Below are positions 49,525 through 57,895 of a stretch of DNA of 64,000 nucleotides, piece by piece. This DNA is from Streptomyces sp. NBC_00582 (GTDB lineage Bacteria; Actinomycetota; Actinomycetes; Streptomycetales; Streptomycetaceae): positions 2,418,001 through 2,482,000 of the forward strand of contig NZ_CP107772.1 of assembly GCF_036345155.1 (NCBI RefSeq). Direction: 5' to 3'. Positions within the stretch are counted from its first letter, which is position 1. Each line of letters opens with the position of its first letter. Below the pieces are notes generated by a model that searched no databases, was not told the DNA's origin, and saw nothing but the letters and a program-made list of their open reading frames with translations. The translations under genes and the position numbers were made by a program.

Positions 49525-49947
49525 ATGTCTGTCACCAGCCCGGTGAGGCGCTACCACACGGTCTTGACGGACCTGGGCCCCGAGGCGCTCGCGGCGATGC
49601 GCGAGGTCACCCGTATACACCTGCGGCTGTGGTCCATGGAGGAGCTCACGTCCACCGCCGAGCTCGGTGTCAGCGAGCTGCTGACCAACGTCCTGGTCCA
49701 CGCGCCGGGCAACTGCGAGTTGCTGGTGCGTGAGACGCCGGACGGTGTCGTGGTGGGGGTGACCGATTTCGACGATGCGATACCGGTCGTCAAGGAACCC
49801 ACCGAGGACCAGATCGGCGGGCGGGGCCTGTTCCTGTTGTCGCAGCTCGCCGACGAGCTGGAAGTCCACCAGCTCACCCGGGGCAAGCAGGTGTGGTTCC
49901 GGCTCAGCCACACCTCCTCCGGCGCCAGCGAGGAGGGGCGATGCTGA
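49525..49947 (+). CDS. Anti-sigma-like HATPase divergent from XRE gene
   Basis: A 140-residue HATPase_c protein: AMREVTRIHLRLWSMEELTS, N-box ELGVSELLTNVLVHAPGNCE and G boxes VGVTDFDDAIPVVKEP ... GGRGLFLLSQLADELEV. It is the third member of the XRE/DUF397/ATPase loci of streptomycetes. ATG 49525 follows GGAGGGGTCG. A 7-bp hairpin follows at 50012. Sequence similarity to the ATPase at 12975 is clear, but they are not recent duplicates. Confidence 0.88.
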   Translation: MSVTSPVRRYHTVLTDLGPEALAAMREVTRIHLRLWSMEELTSTAELGVSELLTNVLVHAPGNCELLVRETPDGVVVGVTDFDDAIPVVKEPTEDQIGGRGLFLLSQLADELEVHQLTRGKQVWFRLSHTSSGASEEGRC

Positions 49948-50011
49948 CCGGCCAACGGCCGTCGGGGCACGGCGCATCTCCCGGAAGGGGTAAGTCAGTT
50001 CGGCCAATTCC

Positions 50012-50033
50012 GGACTGGCAGGACCTCCAGTCC
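50012..50033 (+). terminator. Hairpin after the ATPase gene
   Basis: Perfect 7-bp stem GGACTGG / CCAGTCC with an 8-nt loop, 65 nt after the stop. No T-run. Likely terminator; the rest of 49948-50252 has no gene, apart from a possible -10 TACACT near 50040. Confidence 0.5.
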
Positions 50034-50252
50034 CAAGATCTACACTCAGGCATTCGCCGGGCATCGGGGGCCTGCCGTGCGGGAAGCCACGCACATCCTC
50101 CAGTCCGGCCAGGGTGCCCTACCGGGACGCCTGGCCGTCTTATCCCCGCTCGGGCATGGTCACTCCAGGAGGTCAAAGCGGCGAGGGGTGGAGATCCGGT
50201 GCGTCCGGCCTTGTACGTGGCATCGTCCGCCCTCTCTTCCAGGAGTACGTGC

Positions 50253-50717
50253 ATGCAGGCTGTCCTTGCCCTCCGGGCCGATCTTCCCGCTTGGCTGCGC
50301 CTCGCGGGTGAGGTCGAGGATCTGTTCGGCCCCTTGGTCGATGATCCAGAGTTCCGGGCGGCCCTGGAACGCAACGTGGAGCGCGGCACCGCTTTGTGCG
50401 TGCGGGATGCGGAGGGCGTGCCCGGAGCGGCGCTCGCCGGCGGCCTGTTGATGTCGGTGCGCCCTCCGCGGTATGAGATCAGCTGGCTGGCCGTCAGCAG
50501 CGCGTTTCGGGGCAGAGGCATCGGGGCCCTCCTGGTCCGGTCCGCACTGCACGCCCTCACTGCTGCTCCGGGAACCGTCGAGGTGACGACCTTCGGGCCG
50601 GACCACCCAGGCCGACGTGCCCGGGGCTTCTACGAACGCCTCGGCTTCGAGCCGACCGACTCAGTCTCGGCCGACGGCACACGCCAGACGTACCAGTTGC
50701 ACCTGAAGGCCACATGA
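50253..50717 (+). CDS. GNAT N-acetyltransferase
   Basis: A 154-residue acetyltransferase: YEISWLAVSSAFRGRGIGAL with the acetyl-CoA loop (RGRGIGAL), LLVRSALHALTAAPGTVEVT and HPGRRARGFYERLGFEPTDS. Substrate unknown. ATG 50253 follows CAGGAGTACGTGC. It ends just before a strong hairpin at 50721 and is probably independent of the gene set that starts at 50838. Confidence 0.87.
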   Translation: MQAVLALRADLPAWLRLAGEVEDLFGPLVDDPEFRAALERNVERGTALCVRDAEGVPGAALAGGLLMSVRPPRYEISWLAVSSAFRGRGIGALLVRSALHALTAAPGTVEVTTFGPDHPGRRARGFYERLGFEPTDSVSADGTRQTYQLHLKAT

Positions 50718-50720
50718 GGC

Positions 50721-50744
50721 GCCTCCCGTTACGGCCCGGGAGGC
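50721..50744 (+). terminator. Strong terminator-like hairpin
   Basis: Perfect 8-bp stem GCCTCCCG / CGGGAGGC, 8-nt loop, beginning 3 nt after the GNAT stop. It separates that gene from the long cluster downstream. Confidence 0.6.
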
Positions 50745-50837
50745 CACTTCGGCCCGGTCTGCCGGTTCCCACCGAAGTCGGGGGCGGCACCTCGCAGTTA
50801 TCAGCTGCCGCAGCCGTTGTGCGATGAGGAGGGTGTC

Positions 50838-52256
50838 GTGAGGAACAGCACAACCCGAGCACGTCCCGTGGTCCCGGTGGTGATCCTGGGGGCAGGGCCT
50901 TGCGGGCTGGCATGCGCGCACGAACTCCAGCGCCTCGGTCACCGCGACTGGATGCTGCTGGAGGCCGCGCCGACGGTCGGGGGCCTGGGCTCCTCGGTCG
51001 TCGACGAGGCCGGCTTCACCTGGGATCTCGGCGGTCACGTCGTGTTCTCCAAGCTGAAGAGCTTCGACGCGCTGCTGGCCGAGTTGTTCGAGCCGGAGGA
51101 GCTGCTGCACCACGAGCGTTCCTCGTTCATCCGGCACGGCGGGAGCTGGGTGCCTTACCCCTTCCAGCAGCATCTGCACCACCTGCCCCGGGCAACAGCC
51201 CGGAGGTGCCTGGACGATCTGACCGCAGCACAGGCCCGAGGCCGCGCTCTCGCCGAGACGGACTTCGCCTCATGGCTGGAGGCGACCTACGGGCCCGCGT
51301 TGGTGGAGGAGTTCTTCGCCTCGTACAACCGGAAAATCTGGGCCACCAGCCTGAGCGAGATGTCTGCCTCCTGGATTGCGGAACGGGTCGCACCCGCCGA
51401 CACCGGCGCGCTGCGACGCGCGCTGAAGACGGGATCCACCGGCACGCAAGCGTGGGGCCCCAACGCGCAGTTCGCGTTTCCTGCCTCGGGCGGCACCGGC
51501 GCGATCTGGCAGCGGCTCGCCGCCCGCCTGGACGGCGATGTCCGCACCGGTCAGAGCGTCGTCCACGTCGATGAGGCCGCAAAGACCCTGCTGACAGCTG
51601 ACGGCACCGTCCTCACCTACGGCCACCTGGTCGCCACCGGCGCGCTCGACAGGCTCGTTGCGATGACAGCCGGAGCACCAGAGGACGTGCGCCAGGCAGC
51701 CAGCACCCTGCGCCACACCACCGTGGCGATGGTGGGCCTCGGCTACCGGTCACCGACGACCGACCGGCGCTCGTGGCTGTACTTCCCCGGAGGGGAGGCA
51801 CCGTTCTACCGGGCGACGAACTTCTCCCGATACGCGCCGGCGAATGTCCCGGACTCCGCCCCCGGCCGGTACTCGGCCTGGATGACCGAAACGTCGCTGC
51901 CCGCGGGAACCCTGCTGGACCGGACCGGACTGGTCGAGGAGTGTGACACGGCGCTGCGTCGCTGCGGCCTGGTCCCCGAGCGCGCCGAACGTGTCAGCGG
52001 CCACGTGGAGCTGATCCCCTACGCCTACCCGGTGCCGACCACCGGCCGGGACGCGGCGCTGGCGCTCATCCAGCCGTGGCTGGAGAGGCACGGCATCTAC
52101 TCACGCGGGCGCTTCGGTACCTGGCGTTACGAGATCGGCAACATGGATCACGCCGTCACCATGGGCCAGGACATCGCCCGACGGCTCGTGCACGGCACCG
52201 CCGAGCGGATCTACACGGCCCCCCGCACGACTGTGGGGGCCGTCGATGCACGCTGA
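50838..52256 (+). CDS. FAD-dependent oxidoreductase (UDP-galactopyranose-mutase-like)
   Basis: A 472-residue flavoprotein, first gene of the coupled run. The FAD-binding Rossmann motif is VVILGAGPCGLACAHELQRL (GxGxxG at 18-23), followed by WDLGGHVVFSKLKSFDALLA and a conserved GGSWVPYPFQQHLHHLP, as in UGM-like and protoporphyrinogen-oxidase-like amine oxidases. The second Gly-rich motif is ASGGTGAIWQRLAARL. The C-terminus ends RYEIGNMDHAVTMGQDIARR, the usual FAD-phosphate contact. Possible reactions are sugar-ring mutation or amine/alcohol oxidation. GTG 50838 follows GAGGAGGGTGTC. Overlaps the next gene by 11 nt. Confidence 0.83.
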   Translation: MRNSTTRARPVVPVVILGAGPCGLACAHELQRLGHRDWMLLEAAPTVGGLGSSVVDEAGFTWDLGGHVVFSKLKSFDALLAELFEPEELLHHERSSFIRHGGSWVPYPFQQHLHHLPRATARRCLDDLTAAQARGRALAETDFASWLEATYGPALVEEFFASYNRKIWATSLSEMSASWIAERVAPADTGALRRALKTGSTGTQAWGPNAQFAFPASGGTGAIWQRLAARLDGDVRTGQSVVHVDEAAKTLLTADGTVLTYGHLVATGALDRLVAMTAGAPEDVRQAASTLRHTTVAMVGLGYRSPTTDRRSWLYFPGGEAPFYRATNFSRYAPANVPDSAPGRYSAWMTETSLPAGTLLDRTGLVEECDTALRRCGLVPERAERVSGHVELIPYAYPVPTTGRDAALALIQPWLERHGIYSRGRFGTWRYEIGNMDHAVTMGQDIARRLVHGTAERIYTAPRTTVGAVDAR

Positions 52257-52722
52257 ACCTGCGCTGGATGCCCAGCCGGTGACCGAGTGGCTTCTGGTCG
52301 GCGCCGCGCCGGACACCCCGCCCGCCGTCCGGGCCCTTCTCGAACTCGGTGTCACACACGTACTGGACTGCCGGACCCCGCGCCCGGTGCCGCCTCCCGC
52401 CGCCGTATGCCCCGACCTGATGTGGCATTCGGCGCCCACCGCGGACGACGGCGCCTCTCGGGGTGCCGACTGGTACGCCGCCTGCGTGTCCTTCGCCGAG
52501 CTGGCTGCACGCGAGGAGGGGGCCCGGCTGTACTGCCACTGCGCGGCCGGAGTCAACCGCTCGCCGGCCGCCGCCTACGCCATCCTGCGCGCGCGTGGAT
52601 GGGAGCCCGCCACCGCCCGCGACCGCATCCTGACCCGCCGCCCCCAGGCCCGTCCCCTCTACTTCGAGGACGCCGAGCGGTGCCTGCGCGAGCTGGGCTT
52701 AGCCGAACAGGAGTCACCGTGA
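52246..52722 (+). CDS. Dual-specificity-type phosphatase
   Basis: A 158-residue cysteine phosphatase. The P-loop is YCHCAAGVNRSPAAAYAILR (Cys99, Arg105: HCxxGxxRS), with the general acid probably in the earlier ADDGASRGADW loop (Asp near 68). The N-terminal strand pattern VTEWLLVGAAPDTPPAVRAL and VTHVLDCRTPRPV fits atypical dual-specificity enzymes. Its place among sugar-kinase-like and glycosyltransferase genes suggests a small-molecule phosphate substrate. Overlaps both neighbours. Confidence 0.87.
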   Translation: MHAEPALDAQPVTEWLLVGAAPDTPPAVRALLELGVTHVLDCRTPRPVPPPAAVCPDLMWHSAPTADDGASRGADWYAACVSFAELAAREEGARLYCHCAAGVNRSPAAAYAILRARGWEPATARDRILTRRPQARPLYFEDAERCLRELGLAEQESP

Positions 52723-54122
52723 TCCGTGTCAGCCGCCTGCTCACCGCCGCCTACACCATCCGGTCCCTGTACATGACCGCCTCCATGGCCCTGTCCTACC
52801 GCTGCCTGCGCTCCGAGGCCAACCAGGCCGAACACGCGTCACCCGGCGGAGAGCCCGGTCTGACGGTGATCATCCCCGCGCTGCGCGAACAGGCGGTGAT
52901 ACCCCGCTCGCTGGCGCATTTCGCGGATCTCGCCGCCCAGTGGCCGCAGCTGCGCGTCCTGGTGGTCACCGCCGCCCGTGAGGCGGCCGAGACACCCAGC
53001 GGCCGGCAGACCACCGAGGACCTGTGCCGGGACCTCGCACGAGTACACAACGAGCGTCTGACCAGGGAGGTCTTCCACGTCGTGTCCTATCCGGGCCAGG
53101 GACGCCGGGCTTCCCAGCTCAACTATGCCGTCGCGGCGCTGGAGGAGTTGCTGCCGCCCTCAGACGACTACATCGCGGTGTTCGACGCCGACACGGTTCC
53201 CGACGCCCGGCTGCGCTCACAGTTCACCCAGGCCGCGATGGACCGGCCCGCGATGATCCAGCAGCCGATGCTGCCCGCCTTCCCCGCAGGCCGCGGGCGG
53301 CGCTCGGCAGTGATGTCCGGTCAGGACCTCGCCTCGTTCCGCCGCACCCTCGGCATCGAATACCGGCGCATCAAGGTGGCCCGCCGGTGCGCTCCCGGAC
53401 GACGCCCCCGGCTGCTGACCGCGCTGGCACGCCCGATGGTCTACGGAGTGGGCTCCGGGCTCATCGTGCGCCGCGACAAGATAGAGGACATCGGGTTCTT
53501 CCAGGAACCGCACGACGACCTCGCGGTCGGCCACCGTCTGAGCATGGCCGGCGAGCCCATCGCGGTCCTGCCCTCGGTCAACATCGTCGAGCCGTACCAG
53601 AGCGTGGCGGCCATGGCCCGCGCGTTCAGCAGCGTGGCCTTCGCGAACGCCGCAACCCGCCACGACTACCGCTTCGCCGCTGCCCGGCCCACCCGGCTCT
53701 CGCGCACCGGCCAGCGGCTGCTGGCAGCCCGGGCTCTCGCCGACGGCGCCGCCTGGGCTCTGGGACCGGTGGTGATGACGGCCGCAGCCATGCATCTGGC
53801 CGCCCGGCGCCAACTCTCGCCGCTGGCTGTGGCCGCGCTTGCGGCAGGGGTCATCGAGCCGGTCGTGGCGTACCGGCTGCGCGGCCGGCTCCTTGAGGAT
53901 TTCCGGACGCCCGGCCAGGCCCGTGGTGGCTGGCAGCAGCCGCCGGCCGCCGCGGCCATCGCCACCTTCCTGCCGCAGCCCGCGGTGAGCGCGCTCGGCC
54001 CGTGGCTGCTGGCCCTGCGCGCGAGCGCCGCCAAACTCACCGGCCGGGACTTGCGGTTCACCAAGACCGAGCACCTGGGCGAGATCGCCCCCGAAACCCG
54101 AGGAGGCACGCTTCATGGGTGA
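52719..54122 (+). CDS. Family 2 glycosyltransferase with membrane segments
   Basis: A 467-residue GT2 protein. The nucleotide-sugar domain has LTVIIPALREQAVIPRSLAH, the DxD metal motif in DDYIAVFDADTVPDARLRSQ (about 150) and GSGLIVRRDKIEDIGFFQEP with HDDLAVGHRLSMAGEP. C-terminal hydrophobic stretches (GAAWALGPVVMTAAAMHLAA; LSPLAVAALAAGVIEPVVAY) anchor it at the membrane. It is like processive or lipid-directed GT2 enzymes. The start GTGA overlaps the phosphatase stop; its end overlaps the PLP gene by 8 nt. Confidence 0.87.
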   Translation: MIRVSRLLTAAYTIRSLYMTASMALSYRCLRSEANQAEHASPGGEPGLTVIIPALREQAVIPRSLAHFADLAAQWPQLRVLVVTAAREAAETPSGRQTTEDLCRDLARVHNERLTREVFHVVSYPGQGRRASQLNYAVAALEELLPPSDDYIAVFDADTVPDARLRSQFTQAAMDRPAMIQQPMLPAFPAGRGRRSAVMSGQDLASFRRTLGIEYRRIKVARRCAPGRRPRLLTALARPMVYGVGSGLIVRRDKIEDIGFFQEPHDDLAVGHRLSMAGEPIAVLPSVNIVEPYQSVAAMARAFSSVAFANAATRHDYRFAAARPTRLSRTGQRLLAARALADGAAWALGPVVMTAAAMHLAARRQLSPLAVAALAAGVIEPVVAYRLRGRLLEDFRTPGQARGGWQQPPAAAAIATFLPQPAVSALGPWLLALRASAAKLTGRDLRFTKTEHLGEIAPETRGGTLHG

Positions 54123-56472
54123 TCTGGACATCGGCTGGGCCGTGCCCACCGAGTTCCCCGAAACCGGCTGGACCCGCGAGTCCATCGACCAGCACCTTGC
54201 CGAGGCCCGGGTCGAGATACCGGCCTGGGAGGATCCCGAACAGACCCGGCTCGGCTTCGCGATGGCCGCCCCTCACCCGGAGGCCGTACGCGTCCTGGGC
54301 GACTGGTCGGCGGTCAACACCAACAACGTCGGTGTCCACACCCGCTTCGGCGAGGGCAAGGCCGGCACCCGGCGGCTGGAGAAGGAAGCCCTAGCCGTCA
54401 TCGCCGGTCTCTACCACGGCGGAGCCCTCGACGGGCACCTGACCAGCGGCGCCAGCGAAGCGACCCTCGCCGCCTTGCGCATCGCCCGCAACCTGCTGCG
54501 CACCGACGGCCACCGGATACGCGTGCTCACCTCGGACCTGTGCCACGCCTCCGTCGCCAAAGCCGCCGAGATCCTCGACATCGACCTGGTACGCCTGCCC
54601 GCCGGGCCCACCTGGACCCTAATCCGCGAACAGGTCCACAGGGCCGCCAATGAGGCCATCGCGGCCGGGGTTACCGGCATCATCGTGGTGGCCACCGCCG
54701 GGTACTACAACAGCGGCTTCGCCGACCCTATCGACGAGATCGCCGCCGACCTGCGCGACCTCGCCTTCCAGCACCCCGGACACATCCGCTGCTTCCTGCA
54801 CGTAGACGCCGCGCACGGCGGGTTCGTCTTCCCCTTCACCGCCCCCGATCTGCCCTTCGACTTCCGCAGCCCCGGGGTGCACTCCATGGCCGTCGACCCC
54901 CACAAGGCCGGCCTCATGCCCTACGCGTGCGGGGCCCTGCTCGTCCGCAAGGGACTACTCGAACACGTCACCCGCATCGACCCCCCCACCCGGATCCCCG
55001 ACGAGACCGTCCTGGGCTCCCGCCCCGGCGCCACCGCGGCAGCCCTGTGGGCCACCCTGCACACCCTGGGCCGCACTGGTTACACCGCCCTCACCACCCG
55101 CTGCCTCGAACGCCGAGACCAGCTCACCGCCGCTATACAGGCCGCCGACCCCGACGCCCTACTGGCGCCCGCCCCGCACGCGCCCGTCGTCTCCGCCTCC
55201 TTCAGCCACCCCGGCGGACGGCTGCCGCCGGAGTTGTGCGAGCGCTACCGGCTCGTCCCCCTCACCCTCCCGGACCCCCACGGGGACGGAGGGACACGCC
55301 TCTTCTACCACTTCTACGCCTCCGGCTCCCTGACAGAAGCCCAGATCACCACCTTCGCCGGGCACCTGGCCGATGCCACAGCCCAAGCTCGCGCGAGGGC
55401 TTCCGACAGCCGTGGACGCAGCCGGAGCATCACCTCCGAAGTGGTCGCGGACACCCGCACCCACACCGACTGCTTCCGTCACTTCGTCGTCCACCCCGAA
55501 GGCCGCCGCGACCCCCACGTACCGGGCTACTCCTTCCACACCTTCACCCACCGGCGCACCACCGGCGAACAGATACAGGACACCCGATGGGGCCCGGCAC
55601 GGGCCGGCGGCGAGGTGTGGGTTTACGCCCCCGACCTGAAGAATCCCTTCGCCAACGAGCTGATGGGCGTACGCACCGAGCACTACTTCCTCGAAGTCCT
55701 CGACCTCCACCAGCAACAGCTGTCCCTCGTCGGCGCGATCCACGCCACGATGCTGTTGCCCGGCTCCTTGCGCGTCCTGCTGAACTTCGAGCCGGACGGC
55801 ACCTTCCGCTCCGCCGAGTACAAGGCACTCGGTGAGCAGGGAGCCGATGAGCTGCAGATCTTCCCCGACGCCATCACCGCCAAGATCGGCAAGGACGCGG
55901 CGGGATTCCTCCGCCCCCACAGCGACGACTACTCCTTCTCCATCGACACCTCGGCCGAGATCAGCGTGCGCCGCACCGACAACGCCGCCGCGCCCGCCGT
56001 CCTGACCGCCCGTCATAACGCCGATGTGCTGCTGCCCCGCCGCAGGCACCTTCGCCGCGAGCAGTTCCGGCGCTTCCCGAACCGGTTCTTCGATACCGAA
56101 CTGGAGATCGCGGTCGGCCGGAGATGGAAGGGCACCGCCTACCTGGCCGAACTCCTCGCCCCCACTGCCATCGGCACCATCCTGGCGGCCCGCTCCGCGA
56201 CCGCCGGACTGTGCACCGTGGACGGCCGGATCAGCGACAGCGGCCTGCACCTGGCACTCACCCCGCTGTCCGAGCCGAGGACCGAATCCATCGAACTCTC
56301 CGCCCCCTTCGACCTCGGCCGGCATCTGCACGATGCCCTGCCCCGCCTGGACGTCCGCGACCCGCTACGGCTCGGTATCGAGCAGGTCGTCGACTTCGCC
56401 GAGCACGTCCATGAGGTGTTCACGCGCGACGGGCTGCCCTCCGGACTCGTCATCGCGGGAGCCGGCCGATGA
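54115..56472 (+). CDS. PLP-dependent decarboxylase fused to a large unknown C-terminal region
   Basis: A 785-residue protein. Residues 1-430 are a group II (fold type I) decarboxylase: LTSGASEATLAALRIARNLL, the His of SDLCHASVAKAA (144), VDAAHGG (Asp231) and the PLP lysine in SMAVDPHKAGLMPYACGAL (Lys264). This resembles aromatic/glutamate decarboxylases and sphingosine-phosphate lyases. Residues 430-785 are not a decarboxylase part: HTDCFRHFVVHPEGRRDPHV, VWVYAPDLKNPFANELMG, beta-rich segments, and two-fold repeat-like stretches near the end. I do not recognise this region; it may be an acyl/phosphate-binding or lyase-like domain. Overlaps both neighbours (8 and 4 nt). Confidence 0.85.
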   Translation: MGDLDIGWAVPTEFPETGWTRESIDQHLAEARVEIPAWEDPEQTRLGFAMAAPHPEAVRVLGDWSAVNTNNVGVHTRFGEGKAGTRRLEKEALAVIAGLYHGGALDGHLTSGASEATLAALRIARNLLRTDGHRIRVLTSDLCHASVAKAAEILDIDLVRLPAGPTWTLIREQVHRAANEAIAAGVTGIIVVATAGYYNSGFADPIDEIAADLRDLAFQHPGHIRCFLHVDAAHGGFVFPFTAPDLPFDFRSPGVHSMAVDPHKAGLMPYACGALLVRKGLLEHVTRIDPPTRIPDETVLGSRPGATAAALWATLHTLGRTGYTALTTRCLERRDQLTAAIQAADPDALLAPAPHAPVVSASFSHPGGRLPPELCERYRLVPLTLPDPHGDGGTRLFYHFYASGSLTEAQITTFAGHLADATAQARARASDSRGRSRSITSEVVADTRTHTDCFRHFVVHPEGRRDPHVPGYSFHTFTHRRTTGEQIQDTRWGPARAGGEVWVYAPDLKNPFANELMGVRTEHYFLEVLDLHQQQLSLVGAIHATMLLPGSLRVLLNFEPDGTFRSAEYKALGEQGADELQIFPDAITAKIGKDAAGFLRPHSDDYSFSIDTSAEISVRRTDNAAAPAVLTARHNADVLLPRRRHLRREQFRRFPNRFFDTELEIAVGRRWKGTAYLAELLAPTAIGTILAARSATAGLCTVDGRISDSGLHLALTPLSEPRTESIELSAPFDLGRHLHDALPRLDVRDPLRLGIEQVVDFAEHVHEVFTRDGLPSGLVIAGAGR

Positions 56473-57347
56473 CCACAGCCGTCCTCGATCGCGCCGCCGT
56501 CAGCCGTCTCCTCCCTGGCGCCGGAACGCTCAGCGCCCGGCCCTTGCCCCAGGGCCGCTTCAACACCTGCTGGCACCTGACCGGTGCCGACCGCTCCTAC
56601 CTCCTCAAGCTCAACAACCGTGAGGGCGAGGCCCATCTGCGTCAGATGGCCGCGGCCATGAGCGACGCGGCATCAAGCGGGGTCGCGGTCCCGCGGGTCC
56701 TGCGCGTGGGCACCGACCCGGCCCTCGGCCCGTTCCTGCTCCAGGAATGGCTTGACGGCCGCACCTTCGCCGAAGCCCGCCAGGACGACGCCATCGAGAC
56801 GGACCTGTGGCCGCGGCTTGGACACCAGATCGCCCTGCTGCACTCCACCCAGCCAGCACCTCCCCTCACGGCAACACCCGCCTCCCGTGCCCGCCAGCTC
56901 TCCGACCTCGTCGACGCTCTTTGCCTACACCGGCTGATCCCCACCCCACTCGCCGAAACCACTCGCCGACGCGGTCTGCCGCTGGCCGAACAGCTTGGCC
57001 ACCAGGAGTGCGTGAATAGCCATCAGGACATTCACCCGGATAACATCCTCATCCGACCCGGCGGCAAGATCGCCCTGCTCGACTTCGACCACGCCACCAC
57101 GGCGGAAGCCGCCAGCGACTTCGTCAAACTCGACCGCTGGTGCCTGCCCTCCGCCCCCGACCGGCAACAGCTGCTGGACGCCTACTGGCAGCAACGCGGG
57201 GAGCCGGCCGACCCGTTGTTCGAGCAGCGCCTCGCCTTCCACCGCCTGGTCATCACCCTGTCGTACTTCCTGTACTGGCACGGCCGTGACCCCACCCAGC
57301 TCCCCGGGTGCATCACGGCCCTGCGAACCGAACTGGAGCGAACATGA
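56469..57347 (+). CDS. APH-like kinase (HQD variant)
   Basis: A 292-residue kinase: LPQGRFNTCWHLTGADRSYL and LKLNNREGEAHLRQ in the N-lobe, the catalytic loop VNSHQDIHPDNILIRPG and metal motif ALLDFDHATTAEAAS. The usual HGD is HQD with Asp and Asn kept, so activity is expected. Ends TLSYFLYWHGRDPTQLPGC. Substrate unknown; position suggests phosphorylation of the pathway intermediate. Coupled at both ends (ATGA overlaps). Confidence 0.85.
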   Translation: MTTAVLDRAAVSRLLPGAGTLSARPLPQGRFNTCWHLTGADRSYLLKLNNREGEAHLRQMAAAMSDAASSGVAVPRVLRVGTDPALGPFLLQEWLDGRTFAEARQDDAIETDLWPRLGHQIALLHSTQPAPPLTATPASRARQLSDLVDALCLHRLIPTPLAETTRRRGLPLAEQLGHQECVNSHQDIHPDNILIRPGGKIALLDFDHATTAEAASDFVKLDRWCLPSAPDRQQLLDAYWQQRGEPADPLFEQRLAFHRLVITLSYFLYWHGRDPTQLPGCITALRTELERT

Positions 57348-57853
57348 CCGCCAACGAAACCGCCACTGCCGCCCCGGCTCCCGCACCGGTCAGCGGGCCC
57401 GGCGTCCAGGTCGTCGCCGCACTGCTGCGGCGCGGCGACCACATCGTCCTGGTCCAGGAACAGCGCGACGGCAAGGAGATGTGGTCCATCCCCGGCGGCG
57501 GCGTCGAGCGCGGCGAACTCCTCACCGAGGCCCTCGTCCGCGAGGTCAGGGAAGAGACCGGTCTGAACCTGACCGGGGTGGGCCCGCTGGCCTACCTCGT
57601 CAACACCACGACCGACCGTTACCCCTCCACGGTGGTCGCGACCTTCGACTGCGCCGAGTGGGACGGCGAGATCGCGGTCCACGACCCGGACGGCAAAGTG
57701 ACCGGCGCGGTCCTGCTGTCACTGGACCAGGCGAAGTCCGTCCTGGCGTCCTCCACCGCGACCCGACCCGAGATCGAACCCCTGCTGGACTACCTCGACA
57801 GCCTCAGCGCCGGCCGCGTGTGGTCCTACCGGGACGACCAGCCCATCGAATGA
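57344..57853 (+). CDS. NUDIX hydrolase
   Basis: A 169-residue NUDIX protein. The box is complete (GGGVERGELLTEALVREVRE-ETG), preceded by VVAALLRRGDHIVLVQEQRD and WSIPG. The rest (YLVNTTTDRYPSTVVATFDC) is the beta-core. It should hydrolyse a nucleoside-diphosphate-linked compound; the substrate cannot be told. ATG 57344 overlaps the kinase stop. A GC hairpin follows before the next gene. Confidence 0.88.
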   Translation: MTANETATAAPAPAPVSGPGVQVVAALLRRGDHIVLVQEQRDGKEMWSIPGGGVERGELLTEALVREVREETGLNLTGVGPLAYLVNTTTDRYPSTVVATFDCAEWDGEIAVHDPDGKVTGAVLLSLDQAKSVLASSTATRPEIEPLLDYLDSLSAGRVWSYRDDQPIE

Positions 57854-57858
57854 CCGCG

Positions 57859-57878
57859 CCCGGGGCACCGGCCCCGGG
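57859..57878 (+). terminator. GC hairpin inside the 50.8-64 kb gene run
   Basis: Perfect 8-bp stem CCCGGGGC / GCCCCGGG with an ACCG loop, starting 6 nt after the NUDIX stop and 18 nt before the next start. Like the one at 38203, it has no T-run and lies directly after a NUDIX gene. An attenuator or processing site is likelier than full termination because coupling resumes downstream. Confidence 0.5.
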
Positions 57879-57895
57879 GAGCAGGGAGAGGACCT

